Below, piece after piece: positions 5,839 through 11,608 of a stretch of 12,744 nucleotides of DNA. The notes beneath the pieces are model-generated. The model worked only from the letters and a program-made list of their open reading frames with translations, was not told the DNA's origin and made no database searches. The DNA is taken from NCBI GenBank assembly GCA_964545245.1, contig CAZJFC010000053.1:1-12744 (forward strand). The letters are read 5' to 3'. This DNA is from CAZJFC01 sp964545245 (GTDB taxonomy: Bacteria; Pseudomonadota; Alphaproteobacteria; Rickettsiales; 21-14-0-20-44-7). The position numbers and the translations under genes are program-made. Each line of letters opens with the position of its first letter. The first letter of the stretch is position 1.

Positions 5839-5856
5839 ATGGCACGCATTATATGA
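5839..5856 (+). CDS. Five-codon mini-ORF (MARII) overlapping the hisB start
   Basis: ATG GCA CGC ATT ATA TGA begins 8 bases after the AAGGA Shine-Dalgarno (5826-5830), which is the ideal spacing. Its stop overlaps the hisB start as ATGA (5853-5856). The hisB ATG itself is 22 bases from that Shine-Dalgarno, which is too far for normal use. This suggests that ribosomes load on the mini-ORF and re-start at hisB. It could also be chance. Confidence 0.4.
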   Translation: MARII

Positions 5857-6443
5857 CACGCACGGCAAAAATTGAACGCAACACCAACGAAACCAGAATT
5901 TCGGTGGAAATCAACCTCGACGGAACCGGGAAATATCAGGTGCAGACCGGTATCGGTTTCCTCGACCACATGATCGAGCAGCTCTCACGCCACTCGCTGG
6001 TTGACATCAACCTTACCGTTGAGGGTGACACGCACATTGACTTCCACCACACCACCGAGGATTCCGGCATTGCCATCGGGCAGGCGCTGGCGCAGGCGCT
6101 GGGCGACAAGAAAGGCATCACCCGCTACGCGCACGCCTACATCCCGATGGATGAAACGCTCACCCGCGTGGCGCTCGATATTTCCAACCGTCCGTACCTC
6201 ATCTGGAAGGTTGATTTCGCGCGTGATAAAGTGGGTGAAATGGATACCGAGCTGTTCAAGGAATGGTTCCAGGCTTTCGCCTTCAACGCGGGCATAACGC
6301 TGCATGTCGAGAACCTGTATGGCACGAACAACCACCACATCGTGGAAAGCTGCTATAAGGGCCTAGCCCGCTCGCTGCGGGCGGCGGTGGAAATCGACCA
6401 GCGCAAGAAGGACGAAGTGCCGAGCACCAAGGGGAAATTATAG
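5853..6443 (+). CDS. hisB: Imidazoleglycerol-phosphate dehydratase
   Basis: HisB dehydrates imidazoleglycerol phosphate to imidazole-acetol phosphate, step 6 of histidine synthesis, in the cytosol and with manganese. The protein is a full-length monofunctional enzyme of 196 residues. It has TGIGFLDHMIEQLSRHS (32-48), the metal-ligand motif DFHHTTEDSGIAIGQAL (63-79), PMDETLTRVALDISNRP, the second HH motif in GTNNHHIVESCYKGLARSLR, and the PSTKGKL end. The start at 5853 gives the usual N-terminus (TRTAKIERNTNETRI). No other his gene is adjacent in this window, although in many alphaproteobacteria hisB stands beside hisH and hisA. It has its own promoter, and its start overlaps a mini-ORF. Confidence 0.97.
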   Translation: MTRTAKIERNTNETRISVEINLDGTGKYQVQTGIGFLDHMIEQLSRHSLVDINLTVEGDTHIDFHHTTEDSGIAIGQALAQALGDKKGITRYAHAYIPMDETLTRVALDISNRPYLIWKVDFARDKVGEMDTELFKEWFQAFAFNAGITLHVENLYGTNNHHIVESCYKGLARSLRAAVEIDQRKKDEVPSTKGKL

Positions 6444-6526
6444 TTTTGCCCCCGTGCGGCGCTGCTGCGCCTCCGATGGGCTGTGCCTCCGGCACGCTCA
6501 GGGCTGAGCCGTTCTCCTGAACGGCT
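6444..6526 (+). repeat. 83-bp dispersed repeat, copy 2
   Basis: The copy starts directly after the hisB stop and differs from 4887-4969 at three positions. Its second hairpin is one pair longer here: AGCCGTT-CTCCTG-AACGGCT. As with copy 1, an AACTGAAACT tract follows (6551-6582) and then a gene on the same strand. Confidence 0.85.
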
Positions 6527-6550
6527 AACGCTCACAATCCACTAATGATG

Positions 6551-6582
6551 GATAACTGAAACTAACAACTGAAACTAAAAAC
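6551..6582. repeat. AACTGAAACT tandem tract
   Basis: TAACTGAAACTAAC, AACTGAAACTAA and AACT units follow one another before the dapF promoter. They are the same kind as at 5049-5076, and in reverse complement as at 2490-2526. Confidence 0.55.
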
Positions 6583-6587
6583 TCAAA

Positions 6588-6616
6588 TTGCTTTTCCCGG
6601 CGGTTTGCTATATATT
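6588..6616 (+). promoter_or_regulatory. dapF promoter, predicted to give a leaderless mRNA
   Basis: TTGCTT (6588-6593) and TATATT (6611-6616) are 17 bp apart, followed by the GC-rich CCCGCGCC. Transcription would begin near 6623-6624, only 3-4 bases before the ATG at 6627. No Shine-Dalgarno is present, which agrees with leaderless translation. Confidence 0.6.
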
Positions 6617-6626
6617 CCCGCGCCTT

Positions 6627-7445
6627 ATGACCCAATTCCTCAAAATGCACGGCAATGGTAATGATTTTGTGATTATCGACAGCCGCAAGGAAAATATCTC
6701 CATCAATTCGCGTATTGCGTCATGGATCGGTAACCGCCGCTTTGGGATTGGCTGCGACCAGATTATCGTCCTTGAGCCTTCCGAAAAAGCCGACATCTTC
6801 ATGCGGATTTATAACTCCAACGGCTCGGAATCCGCGGCTTGCGGCAACGCCACGCGCTGTATTGCCGATTTGCTGATGGCGGAAACCGGCAAAAAAGAGG
6901 CCACCATCGAAACCCTCGCCGGAGTGCTGAAAGGTGAGCGCGCGGGGCCGGATGAAGTCACCGTGAATATGGGGCAGCCGACGCTGGAATGGGAGAAAAT
7001 CCCCCTCGCGGAGGAGGTGGACGTGATGGCGCTGCCGATTGAGGTCGGGCCGCTTTCCACGCCGACCGCGGTGGGAATGGGCAACCCGCATATCGTGTTT
7101 TTCCTGCCGGATATTTCAAAAGTGCGGCTGCGCAGCTATGGCGCGGAGCTGGAAAACCACCCCATGTTCCCGCAAAAAACCAACGTGACGATAGCGACCA
7201 TCTGCTCGCGCGAATATATCGCCACCAAGGTCTGGGAGCGCGGCGTGGGCAAAACCCTAGCCTGCGGGACAGCCGCCTGCGCGACGCTGGTTGCCGCCGT
7301 GCTGCATGAACTGGTGGAGCCGAAAGCGGTGATAGAGCAGCCGGGCGGGACGATAAAAATCGACTGGCAGGAGAACGGCGAGATTTTAATGACAGGCAAG
7401 GTAAGCAGGAGTTACGCAGGTGAGTTCCATCTGCCGGGCGCTTAA
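6627..7445 (+). CDS. dapF: Diaminopimelate epimerase
   Basis: DapF turns LL-diaminopimelate into meso-diaminopimelate for lysine and peptidoglycan synthesis, using two cysteines as acid and base without a cofactor. The first half has FLKMHGNGNDFVIID (4-18) and the catalytic Cys72 in ESAACGNATRC; the second has Cys213 in KTLACGTAACAT. GMGNPHIVFF (151-160) and WERGVGKT are further family marks. The protein is 272 residues long, as usual. I chose the ATG at 6627 because MTQFLKMHGNGNDF is the family N-terminus; the longer frame from the TTG at 6588 would start inside the -35 box. The gene is followed after 7 bases by mtaB, a pairing often seen in alphaproteobacteria, and the two are probably co-transcribed. 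Confidence 0.97.
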   Translation: MTQFLKMHGNGNDFVIIDSRKENISINSRIASWIGNRRFGIGCDQIIVLEPSEKADIFMRIYNSNGSESAACGNATRCIADLLMAETGKKEATIETLAGVLKGERAGPDEVTVNMGQPTLEWEKIPLAEEVDVMALPIEVGPLSTPTAVGMGNPHIVFFLPDISKVRLRSYGAELENHPMFPQKTNVTIATICSREYIATKVWERGVGKTLACGTAACATLVAAVLHELVEPKAVIEQPGGTIKIDWQENGEILMTGKVSRSYAGEFHLPGA

Positions 7446-7452
7446 AAATTTT

Positions 7453-8682
7453 ATGGCAAATGAGATTGTAACATTCGGATGTCGGGTAAACATCTACGAA
7501 AGCGAGGTTATCCGCGATAACCTGCACAAAGCGGGCGTGGACAACGCCATCGTGTTCAATACCTGCGCCGTGACTTCCGAGGCCGAGCGGCAGGCAAGGC
7601 AGGCGATCCGCCGCGCGCGCCGCGCAAACCCGGAGAGCCGCATCATCGTGACCGGTTGCGGGGCGCAGGTGAACCCGCAGAAATATCTCGATATGCCGGA
7701 AGTGAACAACGTTATCGGCAACCAGGAAAAGCTCGAAACCGCGACCTTCTTCACGCTCGATACCGAACGCGCCCGCGTGAACGACATCATGGAGCTGAAG
7801 GAAACCGCACTGCACATGACCGAAAGCTTTGACGGCAGGACACGCGCTTTCGTGCAGGTGCAGAACGGATGTAACCACCGCTGCACTTTCTGCATCATTC
7901 CTTTTGGCCGCGGAAATTCACGCTCCGTGCCGGTGGGCGACATTGTGAACCAGATCCGCGCGATGGTGCAGAAAGGCTTCCGCGAAGTGGTGATTACCGG
8001 GGTGGATATCACTGATTATGGCCTCGATTTACCGGGCAGACCGACGCTGGGCGAGATGGTTTCGCGCGTGCTGAAATCGGTGCCGGAGCTTGAGCGCGTG
8101 CGCCTTTCCTCGATTGACCCGGTGGAGGTGGACGACAGCGTTATGGAGCTTCTGGCCAACGAAAAACGCTTCATGCCGCATTTGCATATTTCGCTTCAGG
8201 CGGGGGATGACATGGTGCTGAAACGCATGAAACGCCGCCATTTGCGGCAGGATGTGGTTGATTTCGCCGAACGCGCGCGCCGCCTGCGCCCGGATGTGGT
8301 TTTCGGCGCGGATATCATCGCCGGGTTCCCCACCGAAACCGGCGAAATGTTCGAGAACACCCGCCGCCTTGTTGAAGAAGTGGGGCTTACTTACCTGCAT
8401 GTTTTCCCTTATTCGCAGCGCGAGGGAACGCCCGCCGCGAAAATGCCGCAAGTGCCGAAACAACTGCGCAAGGAAAGGGCGGCAATTTTGCGTGCGGAAG
8501 GCGAAAAACAGGTGCGGAAATTCCTTGCCACGCGCATCGGCAAAACCGAGCGCGTTCTGGTGGAAAGCGACGGCGTTGGCCGCACGGAGCATTTCGCTGA
8601 GGTTAAGCTTCAGGGTAATGTCGGTGAAATCCGCGAGGTGAATATTGCGGGCAGCGAAGGCAATTTCCTGATTGCGGTTTAG
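7453..8682 (+). CDS. mtaB: tRNA t6A37 2-methylthiotransferase MtaB (radical SAM)
   Basis: MtaB adds a methylthio group to t6A37 of tRNAs reading ANN codons, giving ms2t6A. The N-terminal domain (UPF0004) has its three cluster cysteines at Cys10 (TFGCRVN), Cys38 (FNTCAVT) and Cys69 (VTGCGAQ). The radical SAM cluster is Cys140-Cys144-Cys147 (NGCNHRCTFCIIPFGRG). HLHISLQAGDD, FGADIIAGFPTE and HVFPYSQREGTPA follow, then a C-terminal TRAM-type region. The GCRVN motif with a single N-terminal Cys spacing fits MtaB rather than MiaB or RimO. The ATG at 7453 gives a normal N-terminus and 409 residues; a GTG at 7420, inside dapF, would add 11 odd residues. There is no Shine-Dalgarno, so translation may be coupled to dapF. 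A family A hairpin array follows. Confidence 0.94.
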   Translation: MANEIVTFGCRVNIYESEVIRDNLHKAGVDNAIVFNTCAVTSEAERQARQAIRRARRANPESRIIVTGCGAQVNPQKYLDMPEVNNVIGNQEKLETATFFTLDTERARVNDIMELKETALHMTESFDGRTRAFVQVQNGCNHRCTFCIIPFGRGNSRSVPVGDIVNQIRAMVQKGFREVVITGVDITDYGLDLPGRPTLGEMVSRVLKSVPELERVRLSSIDPVEVDDSVMELLANEKRFMPHLHISLQAGDDMVLKRMKRRHLRQDVVDFAERARRLRPDVVFGADIIAGFPTETGEMFENTRRLVEEVGLTYLHVFPYSQREGTPAAKMPQVPKQLRKERAAILRAEGEKQVRKFLATRIGKTERVLVESDGVGRTEHFAEVKLQGNVGEIREVNIAGSEGNFLIAV

Positions 8683-8686
8683 ATAA

Positions 8687-8717
8687 GTCGTAAGCAGTCA
8701 TTAGTTGTTAGTCATTA
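8687..8717. repeat. Heptamer tandem repeat tract (GTCGTAA/GTCATTA/GTTGTTA)
   Basis: GTCGTAA (8687), three extra bases, then GTCATTA, GTTGTTA and GTCATTA in exact 7-bp phase (8697-8717). It starts 4 bases after the mtaB stop and ends exactly where the hairpin array begins. This is the cleanest heptamer tract in the window. Confidence 0.75.
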
Positions 8718-8830
8718 GGCCACCTCCCCCATCCCCTCCTGATAGGAGGGGAGAAGAAAGATATTTCCCTCCTGATAGGAGGGGTGAACCGTAACTCCCT
8801 CTCCTATGAGGAGAGGGTTGGGGTGAGGTG
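8718..8830. repeat. G/C hairpin array, family A, copy 2
   Basis: The ends are inverted: CACCTCCCCCATCCC (8722-8736) matches the reverse complement of the right end GGGTTGGGGTGAGGTG (8815-8830) except for one gap and one base. Inside are three hairpins: CCCCTCCT-GAT-AGGAGGGG (8733-8751), CCCTCCT-GAT-AGGAGGG (8767-8783), and arms CCCTCTCCT/AGGAGAGGG around ATG (8797-8817). The third is identical to the second hairpin of the array at 2582-2661. It is non-coding. Confidence 0.75.
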
Positions 8831-8962
8831 CAAGGGGTGGAATCCTGTAACTTCGGAATTTCAGAAATTCTGGTACGACTAAGTAGGTAGTTACACTGTT
8901 CTCCTTAATATCTGCCGCCCAGCGGCTTATATGCTAAGAAAATTACTTACTATGTAGCGATG
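8831..8962. other. Intergenic DNA without a gene
   Basis: This is the unassigned part of the 351-bp gap between mtaB and the next gene. I see no ORF with a start signal. It holds two short dyads: GAATTT-CAG-AAATTC (8857-8871), and GCCG-CCCA-GCGGC near 8922. Neither is followed by a T-run. Composition turns AT-rich toward the right. Confidence 0.5.
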
Positions 8963-9019
8963 ATTGGTTATTGACAATTAACCTACGGATATTAATGGTT
9001 AATAGCAAATTAAACCAAT
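8963..9019 (+). promoter_or_regulatory. Nested inverted repeats in the leader of the 9034 gene, with a TTGACA box
   Basis: ATTGGTT (8963-8969) pairs with AACCAAT (9013-9019), and inside it ATTAACC (8977-8983) pairs with GGTTAAT (8997-9003). A consensus -35 box TTGACA (8971-8976) lies in the left internal loop. No clear -10 stands at 16-18 bp from it. The Shine-Dalgarno AAGGAG starts 2 bases after the outer arm. The structure could be an operator pair around a promoter or an RNA fold next to the ribosome site. Confidence 0.45.
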
Positions 9020-9033
9020 GAAGGAGATAATAT

Positions 9034-9603
9034 ATGCAAGTAGCGATACCGATTACTGAGTGGGAAAGCAGGTTAGACGATTATCTTACCCTTATAGAGG
9101 GAGAGGCAGGAAGATATGGCTGCCATGTGAGTAAGGAAAATTTTGCTCAACAGTTGTGTGTATTTTTTATTAGGTTGAATAAGGCTATTGAGCAGGGCGA
9201 TGTATATTATGCCGCCGCAGTCCTTGGAGAAATGAGGGCTTATGTGAATGAGAATTTGTATGGTTACTCAAATTTCGGTGATGTAAGGGAAATCTCATTT
9301 TACGATACTAATAGCGGACTTATTGAAAAACGTGAAATCCACGTACTTATGGATGAGTTGAAAGATTTTATCGCTAATGAAATTTTCAGCGCGGAAACAG
9401 TCGGCCAAGAAGCCGCCGCCAAGGCGCAGGAAGCATTTTACCCTCCATCCCAGCCCTCTACATGGGTAAAAGTTACCGGCATTGCGGCTTTGGCGGTAGC
9501 TGCATATGCGATAGCTACCTGCAGGAAATCAGAGGATGGCCATAGTGGGAAAATAGAGGAGGAAAGGGCGGTAGCGGCAATATCAGTGGAAGCGCGGCGT
9601 TAA
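9034..9603 (+). CDS. Hypothetical protein with a C-terminal membrane segment
   Basis: I do not recognise this 189-residue protein. The N-terminal ~135 residues look soluble and mostly helical, with acidic and aromatic patches (WESRLDDYLTLIEGEAGRYGC, VYYAAAVLGEMRAYVNENLYGYSN) and an EIHVLMDELKDFIANEIF helix. A proline linker (YPPSQPSTW) leads to one hydrophobic span, about residues 144-163 (WVKVTGIAALAVAAYAIATC), then a charged tail of ~26 residues. No signal peptide is seen, so it may be a C-terminally anchored protein with its bulk in the cytosol. The start is well supported by AAGGAG with an 8-base spacer. Codons are AT-richer and more mixed than in its neighbours (AGG, TTA, ATA occur), which suggests recent acquisition. 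It is convergent with oxyR and flanked by repeat arrays on both sides. Confidence 0.8.
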   Translation: MQVAIPITEWESRLDDYLTLIEGEAGRYGCHVSKENFAQQLCVFFIRLNKAIEQGDVYYAAAVLGEMRAYVNENLYGYSNFGDVREISFYDTNSGLIEKREIHVLMDELKDFIANEIFSAETVGQEAAAKAQEAFYPPSQPSTWVKVTGIAALAVAAYAIATCRKSEDGHSGKIEEERAVAAISVEARR

Positions 9604-9619
9604 TATCCGTTAGAATAAG

Positions 9620-9696
9620 TAACCCCCCTTGTATTCCCCCCTCAGGGGGGAAGTGCAGAAACCCTCCTCCCTGAGGGAGGAGTTGGAGGAGGGTTA
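9620..9696. repeat. G/C hairpin array, family B, copy 1
   Basis: The ends are TAACCC (9620-9625) and GGGTTA (9691-9696). Inside are CCCCCC-TCA-GGGGGG (9636-9650) and CTCCTCCC-TGA-GGGAGGAG (9664-9682). It lies between the 3' ends of the convergent 9034 gene and oxyR and so could also act as a terminator for both, though no T-run follows. Loop sequence and ends differ from family A. Confidence 0.72.
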
Positions 9697-9721
9697 TTTC
9701 CGAAATTCCCCATGAAGCTTT

Positions 9722-10594
9722 TTAATTCCTCCTTATCACCGGCGCCATTTCTTCAAACACTTGTTTGCGCGGGCTGCTGCTGCGGAAAACCAGCCCGATT
9801 CTGCGGGCAGGTACCGGGTTGCCGAATTTCATGTATTTCACGCCCTCACGCGGATGGGCGGCCATTTCGGGCATCAATGTCACGCCAAGCCCCTGGGCGA
9901 CCATTTCGCGCAGTGTTTCTAGGCTGGTGGCGCGGAAATCGTGAAGCTGGTATTTGCCCATCATCTCGCAATATTCAAGCGTCTGGCTGCGCATGCAATG
10001 GCCTTCTTCAAGCAATAACAGCGTTTCGTTCTTGAGGTCATTCCTGTGGATAAAATCCTTGCGGGTGATGAGGGGGTGGTTTTCCGGTACGGCGAGGACA
10101 AAATTCTCGCTGAAAATGCCGATGGCCTGGAGGTTTTTCTGTTCAACCGGCAGGGCGATGAAGGCGGCGTCCAACGCGCCGTTTTCGAGCATTTCAAGCA
10201 ATATATCGGTTTTTTCCTCGACCAGCAGGAATTTAATTTTCGGGTATTTGCGCGAAAGGTTGGGCATGATGCGCGGCAGGAAATATGGCGCGATAGTGGG
10301 GAACGCGCCCAGCCGCACCTGCCCGGAAAGCGGGTCTTTGTGCAGCTTTGCGAGTTCTTTTATCTGCTTTTCGGCATTTAAAATCTCACGCGCTTTGGCG
10401 AGGATTTCCTTTCCCGCCCCGGTGATGATGAATTTTTTCTTCTCCCGCTCAAAAATCTGCACGCCGAGATAACCCTCCAGCTTCTTGATCTGGATGCTCA
10501 TGGAGGGCTGGCTGACGTTGCATTCCTTCGCTGCGGCAATGAAATTGCCGGTTTCAGCCACTTTAACGATATATTCAAGGTCACGAAGATTCAT
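9722..10594 (-). CDS. oxyR: Peroxide-sensing LysR-type regulator OxyR
   Basis: OxyR is a cytosolic LysR-family factor whose two cysteines form a disulfide with hydrogen peroxide, switching on peroxide-defence genes. The N-terminal winged helix-turn-helix is clear (LRDLEYIVKVAETGNFIAAA and CNVSQPSMSIQIKKLE, residues 3-40). The effector domain carries the redox pair Cys200 and Cys209 in GHCMRSQTLEYC, with the same 8-residue gap as Cys199/Cys208 of E. coli OxyR. At 290 residues it is a little shorter than the E. coli protein (305). The gene runs divergently from a small ORF plus ahpC, the classic arrangement, and they share an AT-rich control region. No Shine-Dalgarno precedes the ATG; with the TATAAT at 10617-10612 the leader would be only ~11 bases. 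Confidence 0.94.
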   Translation of the reverse strand: MNLRDLEYIVKVAETGNFIAAAKECNVSQPSMSIQIKKLEGYLGVQIFEREKKKFIITGAGKEILAKAREILNAEKQIKELAKLHKDPLSGQVRLGAFPTIAPYFLPRIMPNLSRKYPKIKFLLVEEKTDILLEMLENGALDAAFIALPVEQKNLQAIGIFSENFVLAVPENHPLITRKDFIHRNDLKNETLLLLEEGHCMRSQTLEYCEMMGKYQLHDFRATSLETLREMVAQGLGVTLMPEMAAHPREGVKYMKFGNPVPARRIGLVFRSSSPRKQVFEEMAPVIRRN

Positions 10595-10680
10595 AGATAA
10601 AATATATCAATATTATAAAATCAATATATTATATTTATGAATCCTTGTCACGTATTATCAACTTCAACAAAGAGGTTCCC
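10595..10680. promoter_or_regulatory. Divergent oxyR / ahpC control region
   Basis: This stretch is almost pure A/T between 10595 and 10640. It holds a GATA-N5-TATC dyad (10596-10608) and a direct repeat ATCAATAT (10606-10613 and 10620-10627, 14-bp spacing). TATAAT lies on the minus strand (10617-10612), and several TATATT-like boxes (10625-10635) lie on the plus strand. OxyR sites are spaced AT-rich dyads of this kind, so binding here is expected from gene order; I cannot fix the exact site. Confidence 0.55.
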
Positions 10681-10830
10681 ATGAAAACCGAACTGGATGA
10701 TTATTTGCTCAAATGCATCCTTGAAGAGCTGGAAAGCGGCGGAAACCAAGGCAATGTGGAGGAGCTTTGCTCATGCAGGCTGGGTTTTTCGGAGCCTCAG
10801 GAACAATTAACAACTGAACAGGAGTATTGA
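10681..10830 (+). CDS. 49-residue acidic ORF upstream of ahpC
   Basis: MKTELDDYLLKCILEELESG begins the ORF, which then reads GNQGNVEELCSCRLGFSEPQEQLTTEQEY. I do not recognise it. It is acidic and probably helical at the start, with three cysteines: Cys12 and a CSC pair. AGAGG about 5 bases before the ATG is a fair ribosome site. The stop lies 2 bases before the ahpC ATG (10833), so the two are likely translated together and share OxyR control. Cysteines in a peroxide-responsive operon hint at a redox or metal link, but this is inference. A small coupling peptide without its own function is the main alternative. Confidence 0.55.
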   Translation: MKTELDDYLLKCILEELESGGNQGNVEELCSCRLGFSEPQEQLTTEQEY

Positions 10831-10832
10831 TA

Positions 10833-11384
10833 ATGTTAGGAGTAATGTTAGGAGTGGGACAAAAATTCCCGGAATTCAACCTTAAAGCGGCTGTGAACAA
10901 CGATGTGAAGACCGCCTTTGCCGATGTAAACAACAAAACCTACAAAGGCAAATGGCTCGTGGTTTTCTTCTGGCCGAAAGATTTCACTTTCGTGTGCCCG
11001 ACGGAAATCGCCGAATTCGGCAAGCTCAACAAGGAATTCAAAGACCGTGACGCGCAGGTTCTCGGCGCCAGCGTCGATTCCGAGTTCGTCCACCTTGCGT
11101 GGAGGCAGAACCATAAAGACCTCAACGACCTGCCATTCCCGATGCTGGCGGATGTGAAGCGCGAGCTTTCCAACAGCCTTGGCATCATCGACCCGGCGGA
11201 AGGCGTTTCGCAACGCGCAACCTATGTGGTTGACCCGGACGGCATCATCCGCTTCGTGATGGTGACTGACCTTAGCGTTGGCCGCAACGTGAAAGAGGTT
11301 CTCCGCGTGCTCGATGCGCTGCAGACCGACGAGCTTTGCCCATGCAACTGGGAAAAAGGCGAAGATACGCTTAAAGTAGCATAA
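10833..11384 (+). CDS. ahpC: Alkyl hydroperoxide reductase AhpC, three-cysteine peroxiredoxin
   Basis: AhpC reduces hydrogen peroxide, organic peroxides and peroxynitrite in the cytosol. The peroxidatic Cys55 sits in DFTFVCPTEIAEF. The C-terminal DELCPCNW holds two cysteines, Cys169 and Cys171. This CxC form matches mycobacterial AhpC (DELCACNW), which AhpD recharges, and fits the ahpD gene just downstream. The protein is 183 residues from the ATG at 10833, which has GGAG 8 bases upstream. A second ATG at 10845 lies in a 12-bp tandem duplication, so the N-terminus reads MLGVMLGVGQKFPEF where relatives have a single MLGVGQ-like start. Gene order points to OxyR control, together with the small ORF before it. 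Confidence 0.95.
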   Translation: MLGVMLGVGQKFPEFNLKAAVNNDVKTAFADVNNKTYKGKWLVVFFWPKDFTFVCPTEIAEFGKLNKEFKDRDAQVLGASVDSEFVHLAWRQNHKDLNDLPFPMLADVKRELSNSLGIIDPAEGVSQRATYVVDPDGIIRFVMVTDLSVGRNVKEVLRVLDALQTDELCPCNWEKGEDTLKVA

Positions 11385-11413
11385 CAGAACTATCCGTTTG
11401 TTTGTTTACCCAA

Positions 11414-11441
11414 GGGCAGGAGCACGCCCTCGCTCCTGCCC
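11414..11441 (+). terminator. Strong hairpin after ahpC
   Basis: GGGCAGGAGC (11414-11423) pairs perfectly with GCTCCTGCCC (11432-11441) around an 8-base loop, 30 bases after the ahpC stop. The nearest T-rich stretch (TTGTTTT) starts ~9 bases later, so it is not a standard intrinsic terminator. It may partly terminate or stabilise the ahpC message, allowing less ahpD transcript. Confidence 0.5.
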
Positions 11442-11469
11442 ACCCCTCCTTGTTTTAGTGGGGGTGGCA

Positions 11470-11577
11470 TAACCCCCCTTCTATTCCCCCCTCAGGGGGG
11501 AAGGAAAGAATACCCCTCCCTGAGGGAGGGAAATATCTTCTTCACCCCTCCCTGAGGGAGGGGATGGGGGAGGGTTA
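11470..11577. repeat. G/C hairpin array, family B, copy 2
   Basis: The ends are TAACCC (11470-11475) and GGGTTA (11572-11577). It holds CCCCCC-TCA-GGGGGG (11486-11500), CCCTCCC-TGA-GGGAGGG (11514-11530) and CCCCTCCC-TGA-GGGAGGGG (11545-11563). The left third is nearly identical to the array at 9620-9696. It separates ahpC from ahpD and ends 31 bp before the ahpD start. Confidence 0.75.
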
Positions 11578-11608
11578 GTTTTAATACGTAACTAAAAGGA
11601 AAAATACC

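Noticed and set aside
6958..7878. Long open frame (306 codons) on the minus strand across dapF and mtaB
   Set aside because: It is Arg/Pro/His/Ala-rich low-complexity translation opposite two certain genes, typical of an antisense shadow in GC-rich coding DNA.
9734..10035. 107-codon plus-strand frame at the end of oxyR
   Set aside because: Cysteine/arginine-rich shadow of oxyR; it starts in the repeat-flanking DNA with no ribosome site.
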